From Gallaecimonas pentaromativorans (GTDB lineage: Bacteria > Pseudomonadota > Gammaproteobacteria > Enterobacterales > Gallaecimonadaceae), in contig NZ_RJUL01000004.1 in assembly GCF_003751625.1 (NCBI RefSeq), positions 310,001 to 374,000 on the forward strand: 64,000 nt of DNA, read 5' to 3'. Below, in pieces: positions 50,083 through 59,904 of this stretch. A program made the position numbers and the translations under genes. The notes under the pieces are model-generated. The model made no database searches, was not told the DNA's origin, and was given only the letters and a program-made list of their open reading frames with translations. Within the stretch, counting starts at the first letter, position 1; each line of letters begins with the position of its first letter.

Positions 50083-51753
50083 TTAAGCCTCCATCATCTG
50101 GTGATTGCCCTTGCCGGGGGGAACCAGCGGCCACACCCCCAGTTCGCTGGGAATGGCCACATGCAGGAAGTAGCTGCCTTTGGCGGCCAGGAAACGGTCC
50201 AGCGCCGTATCCACTTGGTCCGGGTGGCTCAAGCGCTCTCCTTGGATACCAAAGGCGCTGGCAATGGTCAGAAAATCGGGGTTGTCAGACAGGTCCACTT
50301 CGCTGTGGCGCCCTTCAAAGAACAGGGTTTGCCACTGGCGCACCATGCCTAAGCGCTGGTTGTCCAGCAGCAGAATTTTCACCGACAGGTTCATGCGCTT
50401 GATGGTGGCCAGCTCCTGGATGTTCATCATGATGGAGCCGTCACCTGTTACCAGGATGGTTTCGGTGTCGGGGCAAGCCAGCTTGGCACCGATGGCGCAC
50501 GGCAGGCCAAAACCCATGGTGCCCAGGCCGCCCGATGAGATATGGCGGGTGGGATGGTCAAACTGCATGTGCTGGGCTACCCACATCTGGTGCTGGCCTA
50601 CGTCGCAGCAGACCCGCGCTTCGCGGCCGGCCTTCTGGGACAGCTCGCTCAGCAGCCAAGGGGCATGAATGTGGTCTGGCGCGCGCGGGGCGGTGAAGGA
50701 ATGCTCGGCCTTGTAGGTGGCGCAGTGGGCCTGCCAGTCAGGATTGGTTTGCACTCGGGCCAGGTGTTTTAAGGCTTCTTTGGCGTCCATGGCCAGGGGC
50801 ACATCGGCATGGCGGCGTTTGCCCATTTCGGCAGCGTCGATGTCCACATGGATGACCCGGGCGTTGGGGGCAAACTCGTCCAGCTTGCCGGTTACCCTGT
50901 CATCGAAACGGGCACCGATCACCACCAGCAGATCGGACTCCTGCACCGCCATGTTGGCGCCGCGGCTGCCGTGCATGCCCAGCATACCCAGGTTGAAGGC
51001 GTAATCCAGGCCGCCTGTGCCAAGGCCTTTTAAGGTCTCCACACAGGGCATGCCGGTGGCCAGCAGGTACTCGCGCATCTCCTCCACCGCGCCGCTCATG
51101 CCAACCCCGCCGCCGATGTAGGCGATGGGCTTTTGGGCGGTGCACAGCAGGGTTTCGGCACGGTTCAGGGCAGCAAAGTCAACCTGGGTGGCCTTGGGGG
51201 CCGGCTTGGTTTTGGCCTGGCGGCTGATGGCGGCTTGCTGCACGTCTTTGGGAATGTCCACCAACACCGGGCCGGGCTTGCCGCTTTGGGCCAGGGCAAA
51301 GGCCTCCTCGATAATACGGGGCAAGTCTTCAGGGTCTTCCACCAGGTAGCTGTGCTTGGTGCAGGCCAGGGACAGGCCCAGCACGTCGATCTCCTGGAAG
51401 GCATCGGTGCCCATAACAGAACGAGCCACTTGGCCGGTGATGGCCACCAGGGGGATGGAATCCATCATGGCGTCGGCCAGACCGGTGATGAGGTTGGTGG
51501 CGCCAGGGCCGGAGGTGGCCATCACCACACCCACACTGTTGGTAGCACGGGCGTAACCGATGGCGGCGATGGCAGCACCCTGCTCATGGCGGCACAACAC
51601 GTGGTTCAGCTCGGCTTCGTACAAAGCGTCGTAGATGGGCATGATGGCGCCGCCGGGATACCCAAACAGGGTATGGACGCCGTGTTCCTGCAGGCATTCA
51701 ACCAGGGCTTGCGCTCCTGTGATGCTTTCAACTATCGGTCTGGCTTGGTTCAT
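50083..51753 (-). CDS. ilvG: Acetolactate synthase II large subunit
   Basis: IlvG (556 residues) is a ThDP/FAD enzyme condensing two pyruvates, or pyruvate and 2-oxobutyrate. [15 protein letters not shown] and RHEQGAA with the catalytic Glu form the ThDP activation site. [19 protein letters not shown] binds the ThDP diphosphate. The frame is intact, unlike the frameshifted ilvG of E. coli K-12. AAGGA lies ten bases before the ATG. A leader peptide and attenuator precede it. Confidence 0.96.
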   Translation of the reverse strand: MNQARPIVESITGAQALVECLQEHGVHTLFGYPGGAIMPIYDALYEAELNHVLCRHEQGAAIAAIGYARATNSVGVVMATSGPGATNLITGLADAMMDSIPLVAITGQVARSVMGTDAFQEIDVLGLSLACTKHSYLVEDPEDLPRIIEEAFALAQSGKPGPVLVDIPKDVQQAAISRQAKTKPAPKATQVDFAALNRAETLLCTAQKPIAYIGGGVGMSGAVEEMREYLLATGMPCVETLKGLGTGGLDYAFNLGMLGMHGSRGANMAVQESDLLVVIGARFDDRVTGKLDEFAPNARVIHVDIDAAEMGKRRHADVPLAMDAKEALKHLARVQTNPDWQAHCATYKAEHSFTAPRAPDHIHAPWLLSELSQKAGREARVCCDVGQHQMWVAQHMQFDHPTRHISSGGLGTMGFGLPCAIGAKLACPDTETILVTGDGSIMMNIQELATIKRMNLSVKILLLDNQRLGMVRQWQTLFFEGRHSEVDLSDNPDFLTIASAFGIQGERLSHPDQVDTALDRFLAAKGSYFLHVAIPSELGVWPLVPPGKGNHQMMEA

Positions 51754-51780
51754 GACGGTATTTTCCTTGGCCCTTATACG

Positions 51781-51815
51781 AAAAAACCCCCGGGCTTCTC
51801 AGCGCGGGGGTTTTT
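51781..51815 (-). terminator. ilv attenuator
   Basis: On the minus strand CCCCCG, 12-nt loop, CGGGGG and six T, 16 bp after the leader peptide stop and 28 bp before ilvG. Confidence 0.8.
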
Positions 51816-51830
51816 AGAATCTTGCTTTCG

Positions 51831-51926
51831 TTAGCGTTTACACAAAAGCACCCCGCGCGGTTGGCGAATAATCACCACCACGAGCACGAGTACGAGGAGA
51901 ATGGCTTTTTGTGTAAAGGTGTTCAC
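51831..51926 (-). CDS. ilvL: ilv operon leader peptide
   Basis: A 31-codon ORF from GTG 51926: MNTFTQKAILLVLVLVVVII and then RQPRGVLLCKR. Residues 9-20 are twelve branched-chain residues in a row (Ile, Leu, Val). AGGG lies eight bases upstream. Directly after its stop comes a terminator hairpin, then ilvG. Ribosome stalling at these codons when branched-chain aminoacyl-tRNA is short should prevent the terminator from forming, as in the enteric ilvL. The peptide itself has no known role. Confidence 0.88.
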   Translation of the reverse strand: MNTFTQKAILLVLVLVVVIIRQPRGVLLCKR

Positions 51927-52074
51927 AGTGAGACCCTGCTTGAACGTTGCGAAAGTGCTAATAGAACTAGCATGGGCAGACAAATTGGCACAAGGCTTTT
52001 TTTGAAGTTTTTTTAATTCTTTAAAATCAACACCTTGAAAGATGGCCATCCAGCCATCTTCTTTGGAGTTAACG

Positions 52075-52431
52075 TCAGAGTAAGGCACCTTTCAGGGTGT
52101 TACGGTCCTTTTCTGACAACTGGCCGGACCTCAGCAGCAGCTTGAAGGGCGCAGTTTTGAGCAAATAACCGCCATGGACTTTAACGAGATGTTGCCTTGG
52201 CACCATCAACGACAGGGTGTCAAATTGCAGAATAAGGGTGTCACCGGCCACCTTTACCCCGCGAAGTTCACCCAGTTGCCGGCCCCCTCTTACCGCCAGT
52301 AACCACTCAAAAAGCACCACCAGGAACACAAATCCCAGCAAGATGGCGGTAGGCCAATGCCAGCCGGTATTCATTTCACGGTTAAGGCCGGCCAGTACCA
52401 GCAGGTACAGCATCCATCTGAGCCATCTCAT
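52075..52431 (-). CDS. Hypothetical membrane-anchored protein
   Basis: About 118 residues. Two hydrophobic helices at about 5-20 and 30-50 are followed by a soluble beta-rich domain (LRGVKVAGDTLILQFDTLSLMVPRQHLVKVHGGYLLKTAPFKLLLRSGQLSEKDRNTLKGALL). The layout recalls YcxB-like or toxin-regulator membrane proteins, but no family is recognised. ATG 52431 overlaps the ydiJ stop (ATGA), with GGAG eight bases upstream, so it is coupled to ydiJ. Function unknown. Confidence 0.68.
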   Translation of the reverse strand: MRWLRWMLYLLVLAGLNREMNTGWHWPTAILLGFVFLVVLFEWLLAVRGGRQLGELRGVKVAGDTLILQFDTLSLMVPRQHLVKVHGGYLLKTAPFKLLLRSGQLSEKDRNTLKGALL

Positions 52432-55427
52432 CGGCATTGCTCCAGCAGCCACTGAATGGGGTGTAGCGGTTTGGCGCCATCAAGCCTTGCCACCTGGCAG
52501 CGACAGGAGTAGCCGGTGGCCAGCACCGTATCGGCTTTGGCCACGGCGCTGCGCCAAGACAGCTCATAGATACCCTTGGAGTTGCCTAGGTTGGCCGCCT
52601 CATGGCCGTAGGTGCCGGCCATACCGCAGCAACCAACGTTGGCCACCGCCAGCTGGTGCCCGGCCTTGGCAAAAATACCCTCCCAGCTTTGCTCGCTGGT
52701 AGGGAGCGCCGTTTTCTCGGTGCAGTGGGCAAAAAGGGTGGCATTGCCCTGCCCTTGAATCGCTGCAAAGGCGCTATCTGGCAGCGCGCTTAGCCACTCC
52801 TGGGCCAACAGCACCTGGAAGTTACCGCGCTTATCACCCAAGGCCTTTGGGTATTCGTCCCGGTAGCAAAGCACCAAGGAGGGGTCGACCCCCACCAGCG
52901 GCGCGCCCAGCGCGTTAAGTTCATTAAAAAACGCAGCGGCGTTGGCGGCGGTTTTGGCAAAGCGGGCCATAAAGCCTTTAACGTGTTCGGGCTTGCCATT
53001 GGGCTTAAAAGGCACCAGCTTGGGCACAAAACCGAGTTTCTCGATAAAGCGCACCAGATCTGCTACCACCTTGGCGTCATAGAAGCTGGTGAAGGGATCT
53101 TGCACCACCAGCACCAGACGCTCGCGCTCGGGGTGCGCCTTAAGGGCGGTAAGGTCCCAGTTCAGGGCGTCGTGGCCATCGAGCTGGCCGGCCAAGGTAG
53201 GCACCGACAGCAGCGGCGTATCCACCATGCCGGTGGTTTTCTTTAGTAATCCCTGCACCCAGCGTTGGCCCAGCAGGCCATTGACCAGTTTAGGGAAACG
53301 CGCCATCAGCGGCGTGCTCTGCTCCACATTGGCCACCAAGTGGTCCTTTAACGGCCGCAGATAGCGCTGGTGGTAGAGGTCTAAAAAGCGGGAGCGAAAG
53401 CTCGGCACATCCACTTTGATGGGGCATTGGCTGGAGCAGGCCTTGCAGGCAAGGCACCCGTCCATCGCTTCTTTTACTTCCTGGGTGAAATCGTACTCGC
53501 CGCTAAAGGTGTTACGCAGGCGGTTGAAAAACGGCAGCTTTTTACCGCTTTTTTGTTCAAGATCCGGGTCTACGCCTTTCTCGGCCAAAAGCCGCAGCCA
53601 CTCACGCATCAGCCCGGCGCGCCCCTTGGGGGAATGACGCCGGTCGCCACTGATGCGATAGCTGGGGCACATCGGCGTGGTGGCATCATAGTTAAAGCAA
53701 AGGCCATTGCCGTTACAGGTCATGGCGCCGCCAAAGCTGTCGCGCACCGAAATCGGAATTTGCCGGTCCTGAGCACCGCGCTTGGGCCCGTCCACCGACA
53801 CCAACTGATGACCCTCTTCCAGCGGAATACAGACTTTGCCGGGGTTCATGCGGTTGTGGGGGTCAAACTGGCTTTTCACCCAGCGAAGGTCGTCCCACAG
53901 CTCGCCAAAGAAGGTGGGGCCGTATTCTGAGCGAAAGCCCTTGCCGTGCTCGCCCCACATCAGGCCACCGTATTTGGCCACCAAGGCCACTACCTCGTCG
54001 GAAATGTCGCGCATCAGCTTTTCTTGCGCCGGATCGATAAGATCCAGCGCCGGGCGCACATGCAGCACCCCGGCATCAACGTGGCCAAACATGCCGTAGT
54101 AAAGGCCTTTGCTGTCCAGCAGCGCCCGAAACTCGAGGATAAAATCGGCCAGGTTCTGGGGCGGTACCGCGGTGTCTTCGGCAAAAGGCTGAGGCTTGGC
54201 GCGGCCCGGGGTGTTACCCAGCAGCCCCACCGACTTTTTACGCATGGCGTAGATGCGGTTTATCTCGCCTAAGTCCTGGGTGAGCTGGTAGCCGATAATG
54301 CCGCTGTCTGTGCCGACAGCAGCGTCCAGTTTGGCGCAGATGGCGGCAACTTTGGCCTCTTGGGAGGCCTGGTCGGTGTCGTTGAACTCAACGATGTTGA
54401 TGCCTTGCATGTCAGCGCCGGGCACGTCGCTGATAAGATCTTTGACCTGGTGCCAGATGATGTCTTCGCGGGCCAGGTTCAGCACCTTTGAGTCCATGGT
54501 CTCCACCGAGGTGGCCTTGGCTTCAATCATCAGCGGCGCGCTTCGAAGGGCCTTTTCAAAGCTGTCGTACTTGACGTTGATAAGGGTCTTGTAAGGCGCA
54601 ATGGCGTTAACGTGCAGCTTGGCTTCGGTCACGAACACCAAGGAGCCTTCGGCGCCACAGATAAGGCGGCCAAGGTCGAAATGGGCCATCTCTTCGTCAA
54701 AGACGTGTTCAAGGTCGTAACCGGTCAAAAAGCGGTTAAGGCGCGGGAAGGTGCTTAAGATAAGCGCGCGTTTGGCGGCCAGTCGCTCGGCGATGGCGCG
54801 GCTAAGCTGCCCTTGCTTGCCGGTTATGCTGCTTAGCTCAGCCACCGGCACTTGACCGGTATTGAGCTCGTCGCCGTCTATGGTTACCGCCTTGATGGCC
54901 AGCACATGGTCAGAGGTTTTGCCGTACACCAGGGAGCCTTGGCCCGAGGCATCGGTGCTTATCATGCCGCCGATGGTGGCGCGGTTGGAGGTAGACAAAT
55001 CCGGCGCGAAGAAAAAGCCGTGAGGGCGCAAAAAGGCGTTGAGCTCATCTTTGATGACCCCGGCTTGTACCTTGACCCAGCCTTCTTCGGCGTTGAAGTC
55101 GATAATGCCGCGCATGTGCCGGGACAAATCCACCACCAGGCCGGTATTGAGGCTCTGGCCGTTGGTACCGGTGCCGCCGCCCCTGGCGGCAAACACCACC
55201 TCGGGGTGCTGGCGGGCGATACGGGCTAAAAGCACCACGTCGCTGTGGTCTTTGGGCAGCAGCACCGCCTGGGGCAGCAATTGATACACCGAGTTGTCGG
55301 TCGCCACCGCCAGGCGCTCGCTGTAGCGCTTCTCGATTTCCCCTTTAAAACCGGCGTTGGCCAGGGCTTCAAGGTAGGCCTGATAAGGCGCTGACAAAGA
55401 CGGGACGGCGTCGATTCTCGGGATCAT
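52428..55427 (-). CDS. ydiJ: FAD/4Fe-4S D-2-hydroxyacid dehydrogenase, YdiJ type
   Basis: A 999-residue protein joining an FAD-binding oxidase domain and a ferredoxin-type part. The FAD-binding domain (about 60-270) has ARGGGTGTNGQSLNTG and the FAD-oxidase C region follows. The 4Fe-4S cluster motif CLACKACSSQCPIKVDVPSFR is at about 650-670, and the CCG-like end VANVGCCGMAGTYGHEA is near residue 940. E. coli YdiJ (1018 residues) oxidises D-2-hydroxyglutarate. ATG 55427 is the family start. The ORF extends upstream to 55466 without match. Confidence 0.92.
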   Translation of the reverse strand: MIPRIDAVPSLSAPYQAYLEALANAGFKGEIEKRYSERLAVATDNSVYQLLPQAVLLPKDHSDVVLLARIARQHPEVVFAARGGGTGTNGQSLNTGLVVDLSRHMRGIIDFNAEEGWVKVQAGVIKDELNAFLRPHGFFFAPDLSTSNRATIGGMISTDASGQGSLVYGKTSDHVLAIKAVTIDGDELNTGQVPVAELSSITGKQGQLSRAIAERLAAKRALILSTFPRLNRFLTGYDLEHVFDEEMAHFDLGRLICGAEGSLVFVTEAKLHVNAIAPYKTLINVKYDSFEKALRSAPLMIEAKATSVETMDSKVLNLAREDIIWHQVKDLISDVPGADMQGINIVEFNDTDQASQEAKVAAICAKLDAAVGTDSGIIGYQLTQDLGEINRIYAMRKKSVGLLGNTPGRAKPQPFAEDTAVPPQNLADFILEFRALLDSKGLYYGMFGHVDAGVLHVRPALDLIDPAQEKLMRDISDEVVALVAKYGGLMWGEHGKGFRSEYGPTFFGELWDDLRWVKSQFDPHNRMNPGKVCIPLEEGHQLVSVDGPKRGAQDRQIPISVRDSFGGAMTCNGNGLCFNYDATTPMCPSYRISGDRRHSPKGRAGLMREWLRLLAEKGVDPDLEQKSGKKLPFFNRLRNTFSGEYDFTQEVKEAMDGCLACKACSSQCPIKVDVPSFRSRFLDLYHQRYLRPLKDHLVANVEQSTPLMARFPKLVNGLLGQRWVQGLLKKTTGMVDTPLLSVPTLAGQLDGHDALNWDLTALKAHPERERLVLVVQDPFTSFYDAKVVADLVRFIEKLGFVPKLVPFKPNGKPEHVKGFMARFAKTAANAAAFFNELNALGAPLVGVDPSLVLCYRDEYPKALGDKRGNFQVLLAQEWLSALPDSAFAAIQGQGNATLFAHCTEKTALPTSEQSWEGIFAKAGHQLAVANVGCCGMAGTYGHEAANLGNSKGIYELSWRSAVAKADTVLATGYSCRCQVARLDGAKPLHPIQWLLEQCR

Positions 55428-55468
55428 AGTGCTGCTGTCATAGGTAGTTTTGGGCCAGTATATCAAAG

Positions 55469-55489
55469 AAAACCCCGGCCAAGCCGGGG
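55469..55489 (-). terminator. Terminator of the symporter gene
   Basis: CCCCGGC, loop CAA, GCCGGGG; four T follow on the minus strand. Confidence 0.72.
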
Positions 55490-55495
55490 TCTTTT

Positions 55496-56773
55496 TTATC
55501 CTTCCACCAAGATGTTATCAGTGCTTTTCAAGGCGTTGTGGCAGATAGACCCTTCGGTTTTTGCCACCAGGGTCGATACCGCCGTATCCCCCACCACGTT
55601 GGTGGCGGTAACAAAAGCATCGCAGATCCGGTCGGTGGCAAGGATGATGGCCATGGCTTCCATGGGTAGCCCCAGTTGGTGCAGTAATACCCCGGTCATC
55701 ACCGCCGCGCCTCCCGGCACCCCGCCGGTCGCGATGGCCAGCATAAAGGTGGTGGTAGCCAGGGCCACCATTTGGCTGGCATCAAGGCCTGTGCCATAGG
55801 CATTGGCCACAAAGATGGTGGCCACTGTCATATAGATGGCAGAGCCTGACATGTTCATGGTGGCGCCAAGGGGCACCCCGAAACCCGCCACCGTCTTATC
55901 TACCCCCAGTTTTTCAGTTAGGGTCTTGAAGGTCACCGGAATGGTGGCATTGGAGCTGGCAGTAGAGAGCGAGAAGAAAATCTGCTCGCGCAACTTAGCC
56001 AGATACAGCCAGGGGCTGATGCCGGTAAACAGGCTGACCACCATGGGGTAGAACACCAGCATCCACAGCAGCATGATGGCGATATTGCTGCCCACGTAAG
56101 AGCCGACGGCTGCGATAGAGCGGGTGTCGAGGGTGGCGGCAAGGCCGGTGGTTAAGAACAACACCCCCAATGGCGCCAGGGACATCACCATCACCACCAG
56201 CTTCATCATCACCTTATTGGCGATGGCAAAACCCCGGGCCGCGGCGCGCGTCTCCTCCCCGCCCAGGCCCTTGATGGCAATGCCGGTGATGATGGCCATA
56301 AACAGGATTTGCAACATGTTGCCGTCTACAAAAGCCTTGAAGGGGTTGGACGGCACCACCGAAGCCACCAGCTGCAACAGCGACGGCGGCTCGGTGAAGC
56401 TGGGAGTAAAAGGCTGGCCGTTAAGGGTAAGGCCTGCGCCCTCCCCCGGCGCCAGCCACAGGGCCAGAGTCAGGGCCACGGCGATGGCCAGCACGGTATT
56501 CACCAGATACAACAAGAAGGTCTTGGTACCCAAGCGGCCGAACTGGCCGAGGTTTTCCAGCGAACAGACGCCGTTGACGATAGAGATAAACACCAACGGC
56601 ACCACCATCAACTTAATAAGGGACACAAACAGGCCGCCGGCGGTCCCGAACAGGTCGTGGATAAGGGTCTGGTGGATAAAATCGACATCCGCGAAGAACA
56701 CGCGGCTGAGGGTTCCGAATATCAGCCCGGCTGCAAGGGCGACAAAGATCCGGGTGGTCAGGGAGGACTGCAT
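55496..56773 (-). CDS. Dicarboxylate/amino acid:cation symporter (DAACS family)
   Basis: A 425-residue GltP/GltT/DctA-type transporter with about eight helices and two re-entrant loops. SLSTASSNATIPVTF is the Ser-rich first hairpin, NMSGSAIYMTVATIFVA contains the NMxGT-like motif, and GVPGGAAVMTGVLL is the second hairpin. Substrates are glutamate, aspartate or C4-dicarboxylates, driven by H+ or Na+; the exact one is unclear. AGGTGAG precedes the ATG. Confidence 0.9.
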   Translation of the reverse strand: MQSSLTTRIFVALAAGLIFGTLSRVFFADVDFIHQTLIHDLFGTAGGLFVSLIKLMVVPLVFISIVNGVCSLENLGQFGRLGTKTFLLYLVNTVLAIAVALTLALWLAPGEGAGLTLNGQPFTPSFTEPPSLLQLVASVVPSNPFKAFVDGNMLQILFMAIITGIAIKGLGGEETRAAARGFAIANKVMMKLVVMVMSLAPLGVLFLTTGLAATLDTRSIAAVGSYVGSNIAIMLLWMLVFYPMVVSLFTGISPWLYLAKLREQIFFSLSTASSNATIPVTFKTLTEKLGVDKTVAGFGVPLGATMNMSGSAIYMTVATIFVANAYGTGLDASQMVALATTTFMLAIATGGVPGGAAVMTGVLLHQLGLPMEAMAIILATDRICDAFVTATNVVGDTAVSTLVAKTEGSICHNALKSTDNILVEG

Positions 56774-56937
56774 AAGCTCACCTTGATTTTTGGTTATGTT
56801 TTTTTAGTCGCCCGCGACTATACCCAAAGCGCGCTAAACAAGCCCGTGATCGGCGTCACGTCTTATTGCGTCCTGCCTGCCACTTGGCGACAATCAACGC
56901 ATTTGACACACTGCACTCTTTGCCACCGGAACCGGCC

Positions 56938-58689
56938 ATGTCCCACCCCGAGTTAATCTTGTTATTTTTGTTGGCCGCCGTTATCGGTGTGCCGCTGTTT
57001 CGACGCCTGAAATTAAGCCCGGTGCTGGCCTACCTAGCGGTGGGGCTGATCCTCGGGCCCTCCGCCTTTAACTTGGTGGGCGATACTGAGACGCTGCTGA
57101 AATTCTCCGAACTTGGCATCATCATGATGCTGTTCGTGCTGGGCCTTGAGCTTTCACCCAGCCGGGTTATCCAGCTAAAAAGTGCCATCTTCGTGCTGGG
57201 CACCGGCCAACTGGTATTAACCACCCTGGTGTTTACCGGGGTCGGCATGGCCTTTCATTTAAGCTGGCAAACCGCCCTGGTAATAGGCGCGGCCTTGTCA
57301 CTCTCCTCTACCGCTTTTGCGGTACAACTGTTGAAAGAACACGGCCTTATCACCTCAAAGCAGGGCCAGGACAGCTTTGCCATTTTGCTGTTCCAAGACA
57401 TGGCGGTGGTGCCGCTGTTGCTGCTGTTGGCGGCTCTCTCCCCTGGCGGCGGCGAAACCCACCTCGCGCCTTGGTATCTCATCATTGGCGCCCTGGCCGG
57501 GGTGGCGCTTTTTGCCCGCTTTGGTCTGGCGCGCTTGATGGAAGCAGTGGTGGCCTCCAAGGTGCGGGAAGTGCTAACCGCCATGACCCTGCTGCTGGTG
57601 CTGGGCAGCGCCTGGCTGATGGAAGAGCTGGGGCTTTCGGCCGGTATGGGTGCCTTCCTGGCCGGCACCCTGCTGGCCAATTCCTCTTATCGCCACCAAC
57701 TTCACGCCGACATCGAGCCCTTTAAAGGCTTGCTGCTGGGGCTGTTCTTTATGGCCATCGGCATGACCTTAAAGCTCGAACTTCTCTGGACAGCGCCCAG
57801 AGATGTGCTGGTGGCCCTGCTGATATTCCTGCTGGTTAAAGTGCTGGTGCTCTGGCCGCTCGCCCGGCTTTGGGGCCATAACTGGCTCAAGGCCCTGCAA
57901 CTGGCGGTGCTGCTCAGTGAAGGGGGCGAGTTTGCCTTTGTCATGGCCAGCCAGGCCGGTCTTAATGGTTTGATAACCGAGCGTCAGCACGAACTCTTGG
58001 TAATGGTGGTTGGGCTATCCATGGTGCTCACCCCCTGGTTTTTTGGCTTGGTTAAAAAGCTCTGTGGCAAAGTCACCCAGACTGAAGATGCCCCAAGGCC
58101 TGCCCCGTCGGATAAACCCCGGGTCATCGTGGCCGGGTTTGGCCGTTTCGGGCAGATAGTGGGCCGGGTGCTAGCCGCCTATCGCATTCCCTTTATTGCG
58201 CTGGATAAAAACGCGACCCACGTGTCTTTGGTGCGTAAATATGGGGCTGAAGTGTTCTTGGGGGACGCCACCGAATACGATTTGCTGGACCAGGCCCGTG
58301 CCCATGAGGCCAACATTCTGGTGGTGGCGGTAGACGACAAACGCGACTCCATGGCCATTGTCGCCCTATGTAAGGCGCGCTTTCCCAACCTCAAATTGCT
58401 GGTACGGGCCATCGATCGCCTGCACGCCATCGAGCTTAAGCAGCAAGGCATCAACAAGGTGTTCAGGGAGACGTTCAGTGCCGGCTTGCAAGCCACCCAC
58501 GCCACCTTGATGGAGCTGGGGGTGCCTGAGTCGGAAGTGCTGGATATCATCAAGAAGTTTCGCGAACACGACGAAGCGTTGCTGGAATCGGCGGTGGAGC
58601 ACCTGGACGACGAGCAAGCCCGCATCCGCTTGATACGTGCCAGCCGCAACCAGTTGGCCAAGCTCCTTCGCGAAGACGCAGAGCTGTAA
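56938..58689 (+). CDS. Kef-type cation:proton antiporter (CPA2 with RCK/TrkA-N domain)
   Basis: A 583-residue protein. Residues 1-385 are a CPA2 exchanger with 12-13 helices: LILGPSAFNLVGDTE, GLELSPSRV and SLSSTAFAVQLL. The linker is followed by a cytosolic TrkA-N domain starting RVIVAGFGRFGQIVGRVL (about 400), which binds NAD(H) or nucleotides. It is closest to KefB/KefC, glutathione-gated K+ efflux systems; no ancillary KefF/KefG gene adjoins. ATG 56938 gives the first membrane helix directly. Confidence 0.9.
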   Translation: MSHPELILLFLLAAVIGVPLFRRLKLSPVLAYLAVGLILGPSAFNLVGDTETLLKFSELGIIMMLFVLGLELSPSRVIQLKSAIFVLGTGQLVLTTLVFTGVGMAFHLSWQTALVIGAALSLSSTAFAVQLLKEHGLITSKQGQDSFAILLFQDMAVVPLLLLLAALSPGGGETHLAPWYLIIGALAGVALFARFGLARLMEAVVASKVREVLTAMTLLLVLGSAWLMEELGLSAGMGAFLAGTLLANSSYRHQLHADIEPFKGLLLGLFFMAIGMTLKLELLWTAPRDVLVALLIFLLVKVLVLWPLARLWGHNWLKALQLAVLLSEGGEFAFVMASQAGLNGLITERQHELLVMVVGLSMVLTPWFFGLVKKLCGKVTQTEDAPRPAPSDKPRVIVAGFGRFGQIVGRVLAAYRIPFIALDKNATHVSLVRKYGAEVFLGDATEYDLLDQARAHEANILVVAVDDKRDSMAIVALCKARFPNLKLLVRAIDRLHAIELKQQGINKVFRETFSAGLQATHATLMELGVPESEVLDIIKKFREHDEALLESAVEHLDDEQARIRLIRASRNQLAKLLREDAEL

Positions 58690-58693
58690 AAAA

Positions 58694-58717
58694 AGCCCGG
58701 CATCCGCCGGGCTTTTT
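58694..58717. terminator. Convergent terminator Kef / xdhC
   Basis: AGCCCGGC, loop ATCC, GCCGGGCT, then T-run; A-run before it. Confidence 0.85.
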
Positions 58718-59714
58718 ATGCCAGAGCCAGTTGACTGGCAGGCTTGATGGCGCCGAGCTTGTTTTTGTGGCGCACGATATCGGCCAGCACCGAGAGCGCA
58801 ATTTCGGCCGGGGTTTTACTGCCGATATCCATGCCGATGGGGGCATGAATACGGGCCAGTTGCGCCGGGGTCATCTCCCCCAGCTCCCTGAGCCGTGCCA
58901 TACGGCTTTGGCTGTTGCGCTCCGAGCCCATGGCGCCAATGTAAAAGGCGTCGGTGTTCACCGCTTCAAGGAGCGTCATGTCATCCACCCTCGGGTCATG
59001 GGTCAACGACACTACCGCCGTACCCGAGTGGCAACCGTGTTTTTCAAGGTAGCGGGCCGGAAATTCACGCACCAGTACCACCCCTTTACTGAGCGACGAT
59101 TCAAAATTGGCCAGCACCTCTTCGCGGCTTTCGCAGACTAGGGTTTCAAAGCCCAGGGCGACGGCAAAGTCGGCGCAAAAAAGCGCCACCGCCGAGAGCC
59201 CGGCTATCACCAAGCGCGGCGCGGCCGATACCGTCAGGCTCACGGTATTGTCGTCATACTCGGCGATGGTGTTGCTGGCGTACTCGCGGGGCGTCAGGGT
59301 TTGGCAAGGCCCTGGCAGCACAATGTGTTTATAGAGCGAGGTGGCGCCGCCCACAGCATTTTGCATCTGCTGTAAATACTGTTGACTGGCCGCACCTGGG
59401 GCCAGGCGCTCCACCAAAATGTCCAGCACTCCGCCACAAGGCAGCGCCCGATTGGGTGTCAGCCCCCCTTGGCCGTAGCGCACCACCTGGCTTGGCTGGG
59501 TAAAATCACCCGCCTCGATGCGGGCCATGAAGTCTTCTTCCACGCAGCCCCCGGACAAAGAGCCGCAATAAAAGCCCCCTTGCTTGAGCGCCATCAGAGT
59601 ACCGGGGGGCCGGGGGGAAGAGCCAAAAGTGCTGAGCACGGTGCAAAGCCACACCACATCGTTAGCCGCCCATTGGCCGGCTCTGTCTAACACTTGGATA
59701 TCAAGGCTTTGCAT
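58716..59714 (-). CDS. XdhC/CoxI family molybdenum-cofactor maturation protein
   Basis: A 332-residue protein of the XdhC/YagQ/PaoD family, which bind and sulfurate molybdenum cofactor for xanthine dehydrogenase-type enzymes. Residues 1-120 are the XdhC/CoxI domain with GSSPRPPGTLMAL and GGCVEE (conserved Cys). The C-terminal Rossmann-like part has HDPRVDDMTLLEAV and FYIGAMGS. ATG 59714 is chosen because GGAGGCGGAT directly precedes it. The divergent MocA-like gene 190 bp away fits a molybdenum role; no xdh enzyme gene is in the window. Confidence 0.9.
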   Translation of the reverse strand: MQSLDIQVLDRAGQWAANDVVWLCTVLSTFGSSPRPPGTLMALKQGGFYCGSLSGGCVEEDFMARIEAGDFTQPSQVVRYGQGGLTPNRALPCGGVLDILVERLAPGAASQQYLQQMQNAVGGATSLYKHIVLPGPCQTLTPREYASNTIAEYDDNTVSLTVSAAPRLVIAGLSAVALFCADFAVALGFETLVCESREEVLANFESSLSKGVVLVREFPARYLEKHGCHSGTAVVSLTHDPRVDDMTLLEAVNTDAFYIGAMGSERNSQSRMARLRELGEMTPAQLARIHAPIGMDIGSKTPAEIALSVLADIVRHKNKLGAIKPASQLALA

Positions 59715-59904
59715 ATCCGCCTCCGCCGTTTGCCTTAAAAAGAATACTGCGCCGGGCATTGCCCGCGCCACCTTACTATACAGGTAGAACAAGCCCTTGA
59801 TATGTAGCCACTATTCAACAGTGTTATGAATAATAGGAACCAATGGCGAGCCCTAAGTAGCACCGAGGCGGGTTACCATGGCTGCAAAGACAAAAGGAAG
59901 CCCC

